Assembly (NCBI RefSeq): GCF_036017065.1
Contig: NZ_JAYXHR010000002.1
Location: 372,001-436,000 of the forward strand
DNA: 64,000 bases
Direction: 5' to 3'
DNA from: Uliginosibacterium sp036017065
Lineage (GTDB): Bacteria; Pseudomonadota; Gammaproteobacteria; Burkholderiales; Rhodocyclaceae
Positions 52,413 to 61,534 of the stretch are shown here, piece after piece; position 1 is the stretch's first letter, and each line of letters opens with the position of its first letter. Position numbers and translations under genes: made by a program. The notes under the pieces were generated by a model. It was not told the DNA's origin and did no database searches. It was given only the letters and a program-made list of their open reading frames with translations.

Positions 52413-53056
52413 ACCTGCTGGAAAGTATCGACCGCTATTGCGAACGCACCGATGCAAGCTGGTGGTCCGAGCCGGTCAACGCGCTGACCAACCTGGCCTT
52501 CGTCCTGGCCGCCTGGTGGCTGCTGCGCCGCCAGTACCCGGCCGACGTGCGCCCGGAGGTGCGGCGCCTGGCCGTGCTGCTGGGGCTGATCGGCGTGTGC
52601 AGCGGCATCTTCCACGTCAGCGGCACGGTGCTGGGCGCCATCCTCGACGTGGCCAGCATCGCGCTGTTCATCCTGTTCTACCTGTTCCGCTTCCTGCGAC
52701 GGGTGCTGTACTGGCAGATGGCGCCGGCCTTCCTCGCCGTGCTGGCGCTGCTCGGCGCGGACCGGGCGGTGGCGGCCATCGGCTCGCTGGGGCTGAACGG
52801 CTCGGAGTCCTACATCCCGCCGTGGCTGGCGCTGGTGATGCTGGCCTTCGCCAGCCTGCGGCAGGCACCGTCCGCAGCCGGCTGGCTGTTCGGCGCGGCC
52901 CTGCTGTTCCTCGTGTCCTTCTCGCTGCGCGTGCTGGACATGCAGCTGTGCGCGGAATGGCCGCTGGGTACGCACTTCGGCTGGCACGTGCTGAACGCCG
53001 CCGTGCTGTACCTCTGCGTACGGGGACTGGCGGCGGGTTGCCGCGACAGGTTGTAG
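52409..53056 (+). CDS. Ceramidase-like (CREST) membrane hydrolase
   Basis: A 215-residue inner-membrane protein with seven hydrophobic helices. It matches the alkaline ceramidase pattern: DRYCERTDASWWSEPVNALTNLAF at residues 8-31, then GVCSGIFHVSGT near residue 65 and HFGWHVLNAAVLY near residue 190, which place the zinc histidines. Bacterial members are uncharacterised; they may act on other lipids. It is coupled to fau by overlapping codons and ends at a terminator. Confidence 0.85.
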   Translation: MNLLESIDRYCERTDASWWSEPVNALTNLAFVLAAWWLLRRQYPADVRPEVRRLAVLLGLIGVCSGIFHVSGTVLGAILDVASIALFILFYLFRFLRRVLYWQMAPAFLAVLALLGADRAVAAIGSLGLNGSESYIPPWLALVMLAFASLRQAPSAAGWLFGAALLFLVSFSLRVLDMQLCAEWPLGTHFGWHVLNAAVLYLCVRGLAAGCRDRL

Positions 53057-53095
53057 GTTTCTGCGGCCTACCGCGAAGGCACCAAGGGATACCGA

Positions 53096-53135
53096 GGGCC
53101 ACGAAGAGAAACCAGCCGGGTGTCCTTCGTGGCCC
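53096..53135. terminator. Terminator between converging genes
   Basis: An 11-bp perfect stem (GGGCCACGAAG / CTTCGTGGCCC) with an 18-nt loop, followed by a T-rich tail on the plus strand, lies between the ceramidase-like gene and ubiX. Confidence 0.65.
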
Positions 53136-53192
53136 TTCGCTTTTCTCCATGCCCTCTGCGGCAAGAGCGCGGCCCTTCAGGAACGCAGCCCT

Positions 53193-53822
53193 TCAGTCGT
53201 CCTCGCCCCAGCGCTTCATCAGCGCATGCGGCACGCCCACCTGGTCGAGGATGCGCGCGACGACGAAATCCACCAGGTCGTCGATGGACTGCGGGTGGTG
53301 ATAGAAGCCGGGGTTTGGCGGCAGGATCACCACACCCATGCGTGACAGGCGCAGCATGTTCTCCAGGTGCAGGGTGGAGAACGGCGTCTCGCGCGGCACC
53401 AGCACCAGCTTGCGGCCCTCCTTGAGGCACACGTCGGCCGCACGCTCGATCAGGTTCGACGACAAGCCGGCCGCTATGGCTGCCAGCGTGCCCATCGTGC
53501 AGGGGCATACCACCATCGCGTCTGGCGGGTTGGAGCCGGAGGCCAGCGGCGCGAACCATTCCTCGCGGCCATACACCTGCAGGCGCGCCGCATCCACGCC
53601 GTAGCGCTCGCACAGCCAGGCCTGGGCGTCCTCCGCACGACCGGGCAGGGCCAGATCAAGCTCCTGCCGCGCCACGATCTGCGCCACCTGCGAGTACAGC
53701 ACCTGTACCCGGCAGTCCGCCTGCAGCAGGCACTCCACCAGGCGCAGGCCGTAAGGCATGCCGGAAGCGCCGGTCAGGGCGACGGCGATGGTTCGTGGCG
53801 CAGTTCTCGGGCTTGCGGTCAT
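53193..53822 (-). CDS. ubiX: Flavin prenyltransferase UbiX
   Basis: A 209-residue enzyme that makes prenylated FMN, the cofactor of the decarboxylase UbiD in ubiquinone synthesis. FMN-binding landmarks are VALTGASGMPYGLRLVECL near residue 13, MVVCPCTMGTLAAIAAGLSSNLIERAADV-type segment near residue 102, and LVLVPRETPFSTLHLENML near residue 140. The ATG at 53822 begins the conserved core; an upstream ATG at 53843 is possible. Single gene. Confidence 0.95.
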   Translation of the reverse strand: MTASPRTAPRTIAVALTGASGMPYGLRLVECLLQADCRVQVLYSQVAQIVARQELDLALPGRAEDAQAWLCERYGVDAARLQVYGREEWFAPLASGSNPPDAMVVCPCTMGTLAAIAAGLSSNLIERAADVCLKEGRKLVLVPRETPFSTLHLENMLRLSRMGVVILPPNPGFYHHPQSIDDLVDFVVARILDQVGVPHALMKRWGEDD

Positions 53823-53974
53823 GTTTCGTGCTCCCGCGGTCATCCTCCCGGACACTCGCGCGTTGATTTCACACCTTTTTGCGGTCCAACGTACGGGCCG
53901 CTGCGTCACCAGCCTCAGTTTGCAGCCAAGCCATCCGCCCACAGAGCGGTTGTCCGAACAGACCAGATCGTTCC

Positions 53975-55054
53975 ATGCACGTCCGTCCGTCCCGTTCCCT
54001 GTCCATCGATGCGCTGAAAGCCATCGCCTCGCAGCTCATCGTGCTGCATCACCTCGCATTCTACGGGCCGATGTCCGACGCCGCGCTGGTGCTGGCGCCC
54101 GACCTGATTTCCTGGCTGTACGACTACGGCCGCGTAGCGGTGCAGGCCTTCCTCGTGGTGGGTGGCTACCTCGCCGCACAGACGCTGTCCGGCATGGGTG
54201 CCCTGCCCGCCGCCGGCCTGGGCCGCCTGCTGTTCCGCCGCTACCTGCGCCTGATCCTGCCCTACCTGGCGGCGCTGCTGCTGGCCATCGCGGCAGCGGC
54301 GCTGGCCAGCCGACTGATCGCCCACGAATCCATTCCGGCACCGCCCAGCCTGCCGCAACTGCTGGCCCACCTGTTCCTGATGCACGGGGTGCTGGGTTTC
54401 GATGCCTTGTCCGCCGGCGTCTGGTACGTGGCGATCGATTTCCAGCTCTTCGTATTGCTGGCGGTGTGCGCCTGGCTGGGCCGCCGCCTGCCGGGGCCGC
54501 TGTCGGGCAGCCTGCTGGTCGGCGCACTGGGCACGGCATCGCTGCTGGTGTTCAACCGTCACACCGCGCTGGACAACTGGGCCATCTACTTCTTCGGCGC
54601 CTACGCGCTGGGGGCGGCGGCCTGGTGGGGCAATGCGCAGGTGCTGCAGCCGGGACGGGCCACGCCGGTGCGCCGCCATGCGGGCTGGACGCTGCTGCTC
54701 GCCGCAATCGGCCTGCTGGCGCTGTGGGTGGAGTTCCGCCTGCGCATCGCCGTGGCCTTGACGGTGGCCCTGCTGCTGGCCGCCGCCAGCCGCGCCACGA
54801 GCTGGCAGGACATGCCGGGGCAGGCCTTGCTGGGCTGGCTGTCGCGCATCGCCTACGCGGTGTTCCTGGTGCACTTCCCGGTGGTGATCCTGTGCAACGC
54901 GCTGTTCGCGCGCTTCGCGCCGCCGGACCCGTGGCTCAACGCGGGCGGCATCGTGCTGGCCTGGGCCTTGTCGGTGCTGGCCGGCGCGCTGTTCCACCAT
55001 TTCGTGGAGCAACGCCTGGGCCGCTGGCAGATGCCGCGCCCGGCAACCGCCTGA
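53975..55054 (+). CDS. Acyltransferase family 3 (OafA/WecH-like) membrane protein
   Basis: A 359-residue inner-membrane protein with about ten hydrophobic helices. The family opens with SLSIDALKAIASQLIVLHHLAFYG; the conserved His-His pair (LHHLAF) near residue 25 fits the proposed acyl-transfer site. The C-terminal part has SRIAYAVFLVHFPVVI near residue 290. It probably O-acylates an envelope polysaccharide; the target is unknown. Start at ATG 53975 is where the family pattern begins. Confidence 0.87.
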   Translation: MHVRPSRSLSIDALKAIASQLIVLHHLAFYGPMSDAALVLAPDLISWLYDYGRVAVQAFLVVGGYLAAQTLSGMGALPAAGLGRLLFRRYLRLILPYLAALLLAIAAAALASRLIAHESIPAPPSLPQLLAHLFLMHGVLGFDALSAGVWYVAIDFQLFVLLAVCAWLGRRLPGPLSGSLLVGALGTASLLVFNRHTALDNWAIYFFGAYALGAAAWWGNAQVLQPGRATPVRRHAGWTLLLAAIGLLALWVEFRLRIAVALTVALLLAAASRATSWQDMPGQALLGWLSRIAYAVFLVHFPVVILCNALFARFAPPDPWLNAGGIVLAWALSVLAGALFHHFVEQRLGRWQMPRPATA

Positions 55055-55083
55055 GCGGACCTTTATTTACCGCGAAGCACGCT

Positions 55084-55923
55084 TCACTTCAGCGAACGGT
55101 GCCGCACCAGCACGCGGGTGCTTTCGCCGAAATGCGCGGCCAGTGATTCGGCGAGGTACACCGAACGGTGCTGGCCGCCGGTACAGCCGATGCCCACCGT
55201 GAGATAGCTGCGGCCGTCGCGCACGAAGGACGGCAACCAGCGCCCGACGAAGTCGCGGATGTCCTCGTACATGCGCAGCACTTCCGGCGTCTTCTGCAGG
55301 AAGGCGATCACCGGCTCGTCGCGTCCGGTCAGCGGACGCAGCGCGGGGTCGTAGTAAGGGTTGGGCAGCACCCGCACGTCGAACACGAAGTCGGCGTCCA
55401 CCGGGATGCCGTGCTTGAAGCCGAAGGATTCGAACAGCAGCGTCAGGCCGCGCTCGGCGTCACCCTGCAGCAGGTCCTTCACCCAGTTGCGCAGCGTGTT
55501 GGGATGCAGCTCGCTGGTGTCGATGCGATGGCCCAGCTCGCCGATGCGCGACAGCAGCTCGCGCTCGCGCGCGATGGCCTCTTCCAGCGTGATGCCGTCG
55601 TCCGACAGCGGGTGACGACGACGCGTCTCGGAAAAGCGCGCCACCAGTGCGTCGTCACGCGCGTCCAGGAACAGGAAGCGCACGTCCTCCACCATGCCAC
55701 GCAAGCTGTTCGCCACCTGTGGCATGGCGGCGATGCTGGCGCCGGAACGCACGTCCGCCGCCACGCCGACCTTGGCATAGCCCGCCGCGCGCAAGTGGCT
55801 CACCAGTTGCGGCAGCAGGGTGACGGGAAGGTTGTCGACGCAGTAGTAGCCGGCGTCTTCCAGCACCTTGAGCGCAATGCTCTTGCCGGAACCGGACACA
55901 CCGCTGATGAGGATGAGCTGCAT
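55084..55923 (-). CDS. rapZ: RNase adapter / nucleotide-binding protein RapZ
   Basis: A 279-residue P-loop protein. The Walker A motif GVSGSGKS is at residues 8-15, and the conserved C-terminal domain carries GIGCTGGQHRSVYLAE near residue 240. In E. coli RapZ directs RNase E to small RNA GlmZ to control glucosamine-6-phosphate synthesis; in other lineages its role is less known. In many proteobacteria it sits with ptsN, hprK or the rpoN region; here it does not. The start at 55923 is where the P-loop frame begins. Confidence 0.95.
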   Translation of the reverse strand: MQLILISGVSGSGKSIALKVLEDAGYYCVDNLPVTLLPQLVSHLRAAGYAKVGVAADVRSGASIAAMPQVANSLRGMVEDVRFLFLDARDDALVARFSETRRRHPLSDDGITLEEAIARERELLSRIGELGHRIDTSELHPNTLRNWVKDLLQGDAERGLTLLFESFGFKHGIPVDADFVFDVRVLPNPYYDPALRPLTGRDEPVIAFLQKTPEVLRMYEDIRDFVGRWLPSFVRDGRSYLTVGIGCTGGQHRSVYLAESLAAHFGESTRVLVRHRSLK

Positions 55924-56014
55924 GGGGGGGCGTTGTTGTCGTGCGTTGTTGTCGTTCTGCGGGGCCGCGTCCAGAGCATAGAGAAAAACCCCGACCTGCG
56001 TCACCTCGTTGCCG

Positions 56015-56254
56015 CTATCGGCGCGATACGGAAGGACGTATCGGCGGACACCAGTCCGGGTAGCGCTGCTGGTAGTCGGCGCGACGCGCCACGCACCGCT
56101 GCAGCACGGCCGCCCGCTGCGCATCGTCCGCCTGGCTCCAGCCGGTGATCTCGTCCAGCGTGCGGAAGCAACCGACGCAGACATCGCTGTCCGGGTCCAG
56201 GCAGCAGTGACGGATGCAGGGTGATGCGACGGTGGCCGGCGAGGGATCGGTCAT
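56015..56254 (-). CDS. DUF1289 cysteine-rich small protein
   Basis: A 79-residue protein with the DUF1289 pattern SPCIRHCCLDPDSDVCVGC followed by FRTLDEITGW. Four conserved cysteines suggest a small iron-sulfur or zinc site. It lies upstream of rapZ on the same strand, 91 bp away. The start at 56254 has no strong ribosome site. Role unknown. Confidence 0.8.
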   Translation of the reverse strand: MTDPSPATVASPCIRHCCLDPDSDVCVGCFRTLDEITGWSQADDAQRAAVLQRCVARRADYQQRYPDWCPPIRPSVSRR

Positions 56255-56459
56255 GGGCAGGCAGGCGGTGCGGGGCACGCAGCATCGGCACGATGCGTGA
56301 CGGATGCCGTGCCCAGACTGCGGCAAAGACTGTGGCAACAAGTATCGCCTGCCCGCGTGGACGCGGAAAGGCCGGGTGCGCGTCGCTATCATCGCGCAGC
56401 CCGCCGGGGGAGGCGGGCAACTCGTTTGCAAAGAACATAAAACATCAGGGGGAAGACCA

Positions 56460-57407
56460 ATGTCCTTGTCCGTACGCATCAGGCAGGCGCTGTTTGCAGC
56501 CTGCCTCATCGCCGTGACCACACCGGCGCTTGCAGTGAACATCTTCGTCAACGGCGAGGAAATGATCGTGCATGGCACGCTGGTGGATGGCGATGCCGAG
56601 AAGATCCGCGAGGCAGCGAAGCCGGGCGTGAAGTACATCGTGCTGCGCAACCTGGGCACCACCGGCAGCGGCAAGCTGGCGGACGCGATGCAGGTGGCAG
56701 ACGCCGTCAAGGACGCCGGGCTCGTCACCGTGCTGCATGGTGCTTGTGGCTACGCCTGCGTGCGCATCTTCCTCGCCGGCAGGGAACGCATGGTTTCCGC
56801 TGGCGCGCGCCTGGAAGCCAGCTACCTGATGCTCGGTGGCAGCTTCGCCGGCGCCAACGGCACGGCCAGCCCCACGGACTACGCCTACGTGTCCGACCGC
56901 ACCGACATTCCGTTCGGCACGATGCTCTCCTACTTCCAGCGCCGTGACCGCAAGCTGATGATCTTCCACCCCAAGGCACAGACCTCGAAGGGCAGCGTGC
57001 TGGGTTGCCAGGAAACGGTCGCCGTGCCCGATTGCGAACGGCTGGATTCCTTCGATGCCCTGTCCGCCCGGATCATCACCACGGCGGACCTGTACGAATC
57101 GGCCAACACGAAGGAAGGCAGCGACCTCAAGCCGCCGGCCGCCAGCAACTTTGCCGCGCTGGCCGACGAGCCGCCCATCGCCACGCTGTCCGACAACTGC
57201 CGTGCGAAGTACTACCAGCGCTTCCTCACTTACGACAAGCCGCGCGCCTTCGTGGTCAGCAAGAACAACGGTTGCTACATGGCACCGGCGCAACGCCTGC
57301 AACCGCTGCGTGTCGCCATGGACGACTGTGTGAAAGCCCAGCGCAACAACGCCCAGGCCTGCCGCTTCTACGCGGTCGATGACGACGTGGTGTTCAAGCC
57401 TTTCTGA
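56460..57407 (+). CDS. Secreted protein, ClpP/crotonase-like fold without catalytic serine
   Basis: A 315-residue protein with a signal peptide (about 1-25, ending ALA-VN). Residues about 30-190 resemble periplasmic COG3904-type ClpP-like proteins: a sheet-helix start (YIVLRNLGTTGSGKLADAM), then HGACGYACVRIFLAGRERM, where relatives carry the serine in GxCASAC. Here that serine is Tyr, so protease activity is unlikely. The tail (CRAKYYQRFLTYDKPRAF... ending CRFYAVDDDVVFKPF) resembles another small secreted domain. The ATG follows GGGGGAAG. A strong terminator follows. Function unknown. Confidence 0.75.
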   Translation: MSLSVRIRQALFAACLIAVTTPALAVNIFVNGEEMIVHGTLVDGDAEKIREAAKPGVKYIVLRNLGTTGSGKLADAMQVADAVKDAGLVTVLHGACGYACVRIFLAGRERMVSAGARLEASYLMLGGSFAGANGTASPTDYAYVSDRTDIPFGTMLSYFQRRDRKLMIFHPKAQTSKGSVLGCQETVAVPDCERLDSFDALSARIITTADLYESANTKEGSDLKPPAASNFAALADEPPIATLSDNCRAKYYQRFLTYDKPRAFVVSKNNGCYMAPAQRLQPLRVAMDDCVKAQRNNAQACRFYAVDDDVVFKPF

Positions 57408-57424
57408 AGCTGGCGGACGTGAAT

Positions 57425-57454
57425 GAAAAAGCCGACCCGCGGGTCGGCTTTTTC
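57425..57454. terminator. Bidirectional intrinsic terminator
   Basis: A perfect 14-bp inverted repeat GAAAAAGCCGACCC / GGGTCGGCTTTTTC with a 2-nt loop serves both the secreted-protein gene and ntrX, which converge here. Confidence 0.92.
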
Positions 57455-57479
57455 ACGTCTTGCGGCGCCGAGGCGACGA

Positions 57480-58712
57480 CTACTGTTCGCGCCGCAGCGC
57501 GATGCCCAGTTGCTTCAGCTTGCGGTACAGGTGGGTGCGCTCCAGCCCGGTCTTCTCCGCCAGCCGCGTGATGTTGCCGTCCTCGAGTTGCAGGTGGTGC
57601 TCGAAGTAGATGCGCTCGAAACTCTCGCGCGCTTCGCGCAGCGGCAGGTCCAGCGGCAGTGCGAAGGTGGCGGCAGGGCCGCGCGAGATGTGGCGGATGA
57701 TGTCGTCACCATCGATCTGCTCTTCCAGCGCCGCCAGCGCCACCGACTTGATGGCCGAGCGCAGCTCCGCGAAGCCACCGCCCCAGGGGCGGTTGCGCAG
57801 TGCGTTCAAGGCACCGGTGCTGAGGCTGCGCGTCGGCACTTCGCCGGATTCGACGAGGTGCAGCAGCAACTGCGCGGCGATCTCCGGCACCTCGTCGCGC
57901 AGTTCCAGCAAGGAGGGCGGCACCAGCGCGACTTCGAAGACCCGGCGCAGCAGGCCCTCATCCCAGCCTTCGGCCAGCAGTTCTTCGGCGTTGCGCGTGC
58001 TGGCCGCCAGCAGGCGCAGGTCGTAGCGGTCCAGACGGTCCAGCGCGAAGGCCAGGTTCTTCTGCTGCGCACGGCCGAGTTGCCCCAGCTCTTCGACGAA
58101 CAGGATGCCGCCGCGATGATCCTCCAGCAGCTGGATCTCCAGCGGTGCGTTGAGCGCACCGAGGTCCATCCAGTTGGCATTGTCGGCCTGCAGGCTGCGC
58201 GCGCACAGCTCGGCGAGCGAACCGGGGCCGACGCGCAGCAGCAGTACGCGCGAACGACCGGCCGCCTGGTCCAGACGTTTCTTGAGGTCGCGCAGCTGCG
58301 TGGAGCGCGTGAAGCTCGCCAGCGTCAGCTGGCTGCGCACGCGCGTGGGCTGGCGCTGCAGGCTGCGCTTCACGGTGGCCAGCAGCTTCTGCAGGGCGAT
58401 GGGTTTCTCGAGGAAATCGGTCGCGCCGAAACGGATCGCTTCGACGGCGGTGTCTATCGTGCCGTGGCCGGACATCATCACCACCGGCATGGTGAGCTGA
58501 CCACTGCTGGCCCACTCCTTCAGCAGGGTGACGCCGTCGGTGTCGGGCATCCAGATGTCGAGCAGCACGAGGTCCGGCCGCGCGCTGGCGCGCGCGCCGC
58601 GCGCCGCGGCGGCATTCTCGGCGAGCTGCACTTCGTAGCCCTCGTCCAGCAGGATCTCGGAGAGCAGTTCGCGGATGCCGATCTCGTCGTCGACAACAAG
58701 GATCTTCGTCAT
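57480..58712 (-). CDS. ntrX: NtrX-like response regulator with degenerate AAA+ domain
   Basis: A 410-residue response regulator. The receiver domain (1-120) is intact, with DD at residues 8-9, the phosphorylated D52 in LVLLDIWMPD and K near 104. The middle domain, normally a sigma-54 AAA+ ATPase, is shortened: Walker A is replaced by RVGPGSLAE, the Walker B place reads GGILFVEEL, and no GAFTGA loop is visible. The C terminus has a Fis-type HTH (NITRLAEKTGLERTHLYRKL). It therefore probably binds DNA without activating sigma-54. Its partner kinase gene ntrY lies 49 bp upstream. Confidence 0.9.
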   Translation of the reverse strand: MTKILVVDDEIGIRELLSEILLDEGYEVQLAENAAAARGARASARPDLVLLDIWMPDTDGVTLLKEWASSGQLTMPVVMMSGHGTIDTAVEAIRFGATDFLEKPIALQKLLATVKRSLQRQPTRVRSQLTLASFTRSTQLRDLKKRLDQAAGRSRVLLLRVGPGSLAELCARSLQADNANWMDLGALNAPLEIQLLEDHRGGILFVEELGQLGRAQQKNLAFALDRLDRYDLRLLAASTRNAEELLAEGWDEGLLRRVFEVALVPPSLLELRDEVPEIAAQLLLHLVESGEVPTRSLSTGALNALRNRPWGGGFAELRSAIKSVALAALEEQIDGDDIIRHISRGPAATFALPLDLPLREARESFERIYFEHHLQLEDGNITRLAEKTGLERTHLYRKLKQLGIALRREQ

Positions 58713-58761
58713 GGGGCGAGCCTACCACGGTGCCGGCTGCGCACAACACCGCGCGAGGCGC

Positions 58762-60876
58762 TTACTTCTGCGCCTCGGCGAGTCGCAGGCGCACACGCAC
58801 TTCCGCACCACCACCTTCGCGATTGGCGATGTGGATTTCACCGCGGTGGTCCTCGACGATCTTGCGCACGATGGCGAGCCCGAGGCCGGAACCACGCGGC
58901 TTGCTGGTGACGTAGGGTTCGAAGGCGCGGGCCAGGATGGCGGCCGGGAATCCGCTGCCGTTGTCGCGCACCGTCAGCTCCACGCGGCGGCCGTCGTAGC
59001 GCGTCGCCAGCGTGATGAGGGCGTCGCTGCCACGCTCGGCGGTGGCGTCCTGGGCGTTCTGCAACAGGTTGTGAATGAGCTGCCGCAGCTGGCTGGCGTC
59101 GCAGTTGATGTGCGGCAGGCCGTCGGCCAGTTCCACGCGGATGCTGGCCTGTGCGCTCTCGTACAGCACCAGCACTTCGCGGATCAAGGCGTTGAGGTCC
59201 AGCTCGGCCAGCGAGGGCGGCGGCAGGCGCGCGTAGTCGCGGAAGCTGTTCACCAGGTTCTTCATCGCCTCCACCTGGTTCACGATGGTCTGGATGGAAC
59301 GCGACAGCATGGCGCGCGCCTCGTCGCCCAGCTGGCCGGCGAGCTTGTGCTCCAGGCGCTCGGCGGCGAGCTGGATCGGCGTCAGCGGGTTCTTGATCTC
59401 ATGCGCCAGCCGTCGCGCCACCTCGCCCCATGCCGCGGTGCGTTGCGCGGAGATCAGTTGCGACACGTCGTCGAACACCAGCACGAAGCCGCCGCCACCC
59501 GCCTCCGGCAGGCGCGAGCCATGCAGCAGCAGGGTCTGCATGCGGCCTTCGCCACGGTCGATCTCCACCTGGCCCTGCCAGTCCTCCTCGTGTTCCGCGA
59601 AGCCGCGCAACACCGCGTCGCGGAAGCTCTGGTGGCGTGGCCAGTCGGCGAGCGCGATGCCTTCGAAGCCGGACAGCTCGTCCTGCAATGCCGCCACCGC
59701 GCCACGATTGGCGGCGCGCAGCTGCCCCTCGCTGGAGAACGCCAGCACGCCGGAGGACAGGCTGGTCAGCACGCTCTCCAGGTAGGCACGGGCGGCGTCC
59801 ACGGCGGAGCGGTTCTTCTCCGCCAGCGCGCGCGCGTCCTGCAGCTGCTGGGTCATGCGGTTGAAGCTCTGGGTGAGGACGCCCAGCTCGTCGCGCGCCG
59901 GCAGCGCCTGGCGTGGCGAGAAGTCGCCGGAGGCCACCGCCTGCGTCCCTTCGGCGAGGATGGACAGCGGCGCCGACAGCGCCCGCGCGAAGATCACCGC
60001 CACCGCGACGGCGGCGAACATCGCCAGCAGCAGCGCCAGCGTCAGGGTGACGAGATAGATGCGCTTGAGGCCCTGGCGGGCCAGCAGCAGCTCCTGGTAG
60101 TTCTGGTGCAGGGTCTGGATGGCCTCGGCGCTGCGCGCCAGCGCATCCGGCACGCGGCTGGTGACCTGCAGCAGCAGCGGGTCGGCGGTCAGCGTGCGGT
60201 TGGGGATGGGCAGCACCACCCGCAGGTTGAGGCTGCCGGCCTCGGCATCCACCACCCGCAGGCCAGTGCTCTGGCGGGCACGACGCAACTCGGCGCCTTG
60301 CGGGACCGGCGGCAGCAGGCCGCTGGTGGTCTCGCCGGCGCTGGCGACGACGCGGCCGGTGGCGGTGAAGACGGTCACCGTGTCGGCGTCCAGCCGGTCG
60401 CGGGCGCGGAGCAGCGTGGGCACGGTGGGCGCGTGGTCGGCGTCGCCGAGTTCCAGCGCCACTTCGCGGCTGCGGTCGGACAGCTGCTCCAGCAGCGCGT
60501 CCAGCGCGGCGCGGCCCAGGTTGAGGCTGTCCTGCAGCGCGTCGTCGGCCTGCACGTTGTACCAGGACTCGATGGCGCGCACCGCGAACTGCACCGACAC
60601 CCCGTAGATGACGGTGCCCGGCAACACCGCCAGCACCACGAACATGCCGATCAGCTTGAGCTTGAGGCGCGAACCGAACTGGCGCTGGCGATACTCGGCC
60701 AGCAGCCGGCGGAACTGCAGGCCGACCAGGGTCGCCATGCTCAGCCCGATGAGTACGTTGGCGCCGAGCAGCCAGGGGTAGTGGCGCGCGAACAGGGACG
60801 TATTGGCGCCGGCGCTGGCCAGCAGGAACAGCAGCACGGCCGCGACGGCCAGCGTGATGATGACCAGCCCTCTCAT
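58762..60876 (-). CDS. ntrY: NtrY-like sensor histidine kinase
   Basis: A 704-residue inner-membrane kinase. Three or four hydrophobic helices occur in the first 295 residues, enclosing a periplasmic region (about 95-270). A HAMP domain (about 295-350) and a PAS domain (about 370-470) lead to the kinase core. The H box is RRLAHEIKNPLTPIQLAAERLEHKL near residue 492, the N box NLLQNAQDA and the G boxes DNGSGF and GSGLGLAIV. It phosphorylates NtrX. Ligand unknown; related systems sense nitrogen or redox state. It follows the DUF4390 and rsmB genes in one unit. Confidence 0.95.
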   Translation of the reverse strand: MRGLVIITLAVAAVLLFLLASAGANTSLFARHYPWLLGANVLIGLSMATLVGLQFRRLLAEYRQRQFGSRLKLKLIGMFVVLAVLPGTVIYGVSVQFAVRAIESWYNVQADDALQDSLNLGRAALDALLEQLSDRSREVALELGDADHAPTVPTLLRARDRLDADTVTVFTATGRVVASAGETTSGLLPPVPQGAELRRARQSTGLRVVDAEAGSLNLRVVLPIPNRTLTADPLLLQVTSRVPDALARSAEAIQTLHQNYQELLLARQGLKRIYLVTLTLALLLAMFAAVAVAVIFARALSAPLSILAEGTQAVASGDFSPRQALPARDELGVLTQSFNRMTQQLQDARALAEKNRSAVDAARAYLESVLTSLSSGVLAFSSEGQLRAANRGAVAALQDELSGFEGIALADWPRHQSFRDAVLRGFAEHEEDWQGQVEIDRGEGRMQTLLLHGSRLPEAGGGGFVLVFDDVSQLISAQRTAAWGEVARRLAHEIKNPLTPIQLAAERLEHKLAGQLGDEARAMLSRSIQTIVNQVEAMKNLVNSFRDYARLPPPSLAELDLNALIREVLVLYESAQASIRVELADGLPHINCDASQLRQLIHNLLQNAQDATAERGSDALITLATRYDGRRVELTVRDNGSGFPAAILARAFEPYVTSKPRGSGLGLAIVRKIVEDHRGEIHIANREGGGAEVRVRLRLAEAQK

Positions 60877-60913
60877 CGGGCCCGCCTCCTTGCCGGCGGT
60901 CTTGCGGACGGTC

Positions 60914-61534
60914 TCATTTGGCGGCTTCGCGCGGCACGGTCTGGAAATTCCAGCGCTGCCAGCCGGAGGAGAGGTCCAGGTCCGAATCGCCCAGCGCGGC
61001 GATCTGGAAGGGCTTGGGCAACAGGCCCTGGTCGAGGCGCAGGCGCAGTTCGGCGCGGTAGACCTGGCGGGGCGGCAGCCGGTCGCGGTCGATCAGCGGC
61101 CAGTTGTGCACGCTCAGCATGGCGCGCAGCGTCTCGTCCAGCGTCGCGAAGCTGCGCTGCAGGCCGCCGGTGGACAGGCGGTACTGACGGGTGAGGGCGT
61201 GGTAGGACAGGCGGTACTCGGTGCGCTTCTCGACGATCACCGCGTCCCACCAGTACCAGCGCGGCGACTTGAGGTTGAACTCCAGCACGAAGGGCAGGGC
61301 CACCCCGCGGCTCACCAGTTCTTCCAGCCGCGGGCTGGGGGCCAGCGAGAAGGCCGCGTTCAGCACGTACTGGTCGTCGACCGGCAGGATCTCGACGAAC
61401 TGGGTTTCCAGGTCCGCCGCCACGGCCGCACCGGGCTGCGGCAGCGCGCAGACGACAAGCAGCGCCAGCAGCAGGCCCCTCAGGGCCTGCCACAGCTCAA
61501 GTCTTTTCGAGCAGGGCGAAGTAGAAACCGTCAT
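60914..61534 (-). CDS. Exported DUF4390 protein
   Basis: A 206-residue periplasmic protein with a signal peptide (about residues 1-40, ending AAVAADLE). The DUF4390 core includes LNAAFSLAPSPRLEELVSRGVALPFVLEF, YHALTRQYRLSTGGLQRSF-type and SSGWQRWNF segments. It is nearly always found between rsmB and ntrY, so a link to NtrY sensing is likely. Its start at 61534 overlaps the rsmB 3' end by 38 bp. Confidence 0.88.
   Translation of the reverse strand: MTVSTSPCSKRLELWQALRGLLLALLVVCALPQPGAAVAADLETQFVEILPVDDQYVLNAAFSLAPSPRLEELVSRGVALPFVLEFNLKSPRWYWWDAVIVEKRTEYRLSYHALTRQYRLSTGGLQRSFATLDETLRAMLSVHNWPLIDRDRLPPRQVYRAELRLRLDQGLLPKPFQIAALGDSDLDLSSGWQRWNFQTVPREAAK

Noticed and set aside
58675..61194. 839-codon plus-strand ORF over ntrY
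   Set aside because: His/Gln/Arg-rich shadow frame; ntrY on the other strand has all kinase motifs.
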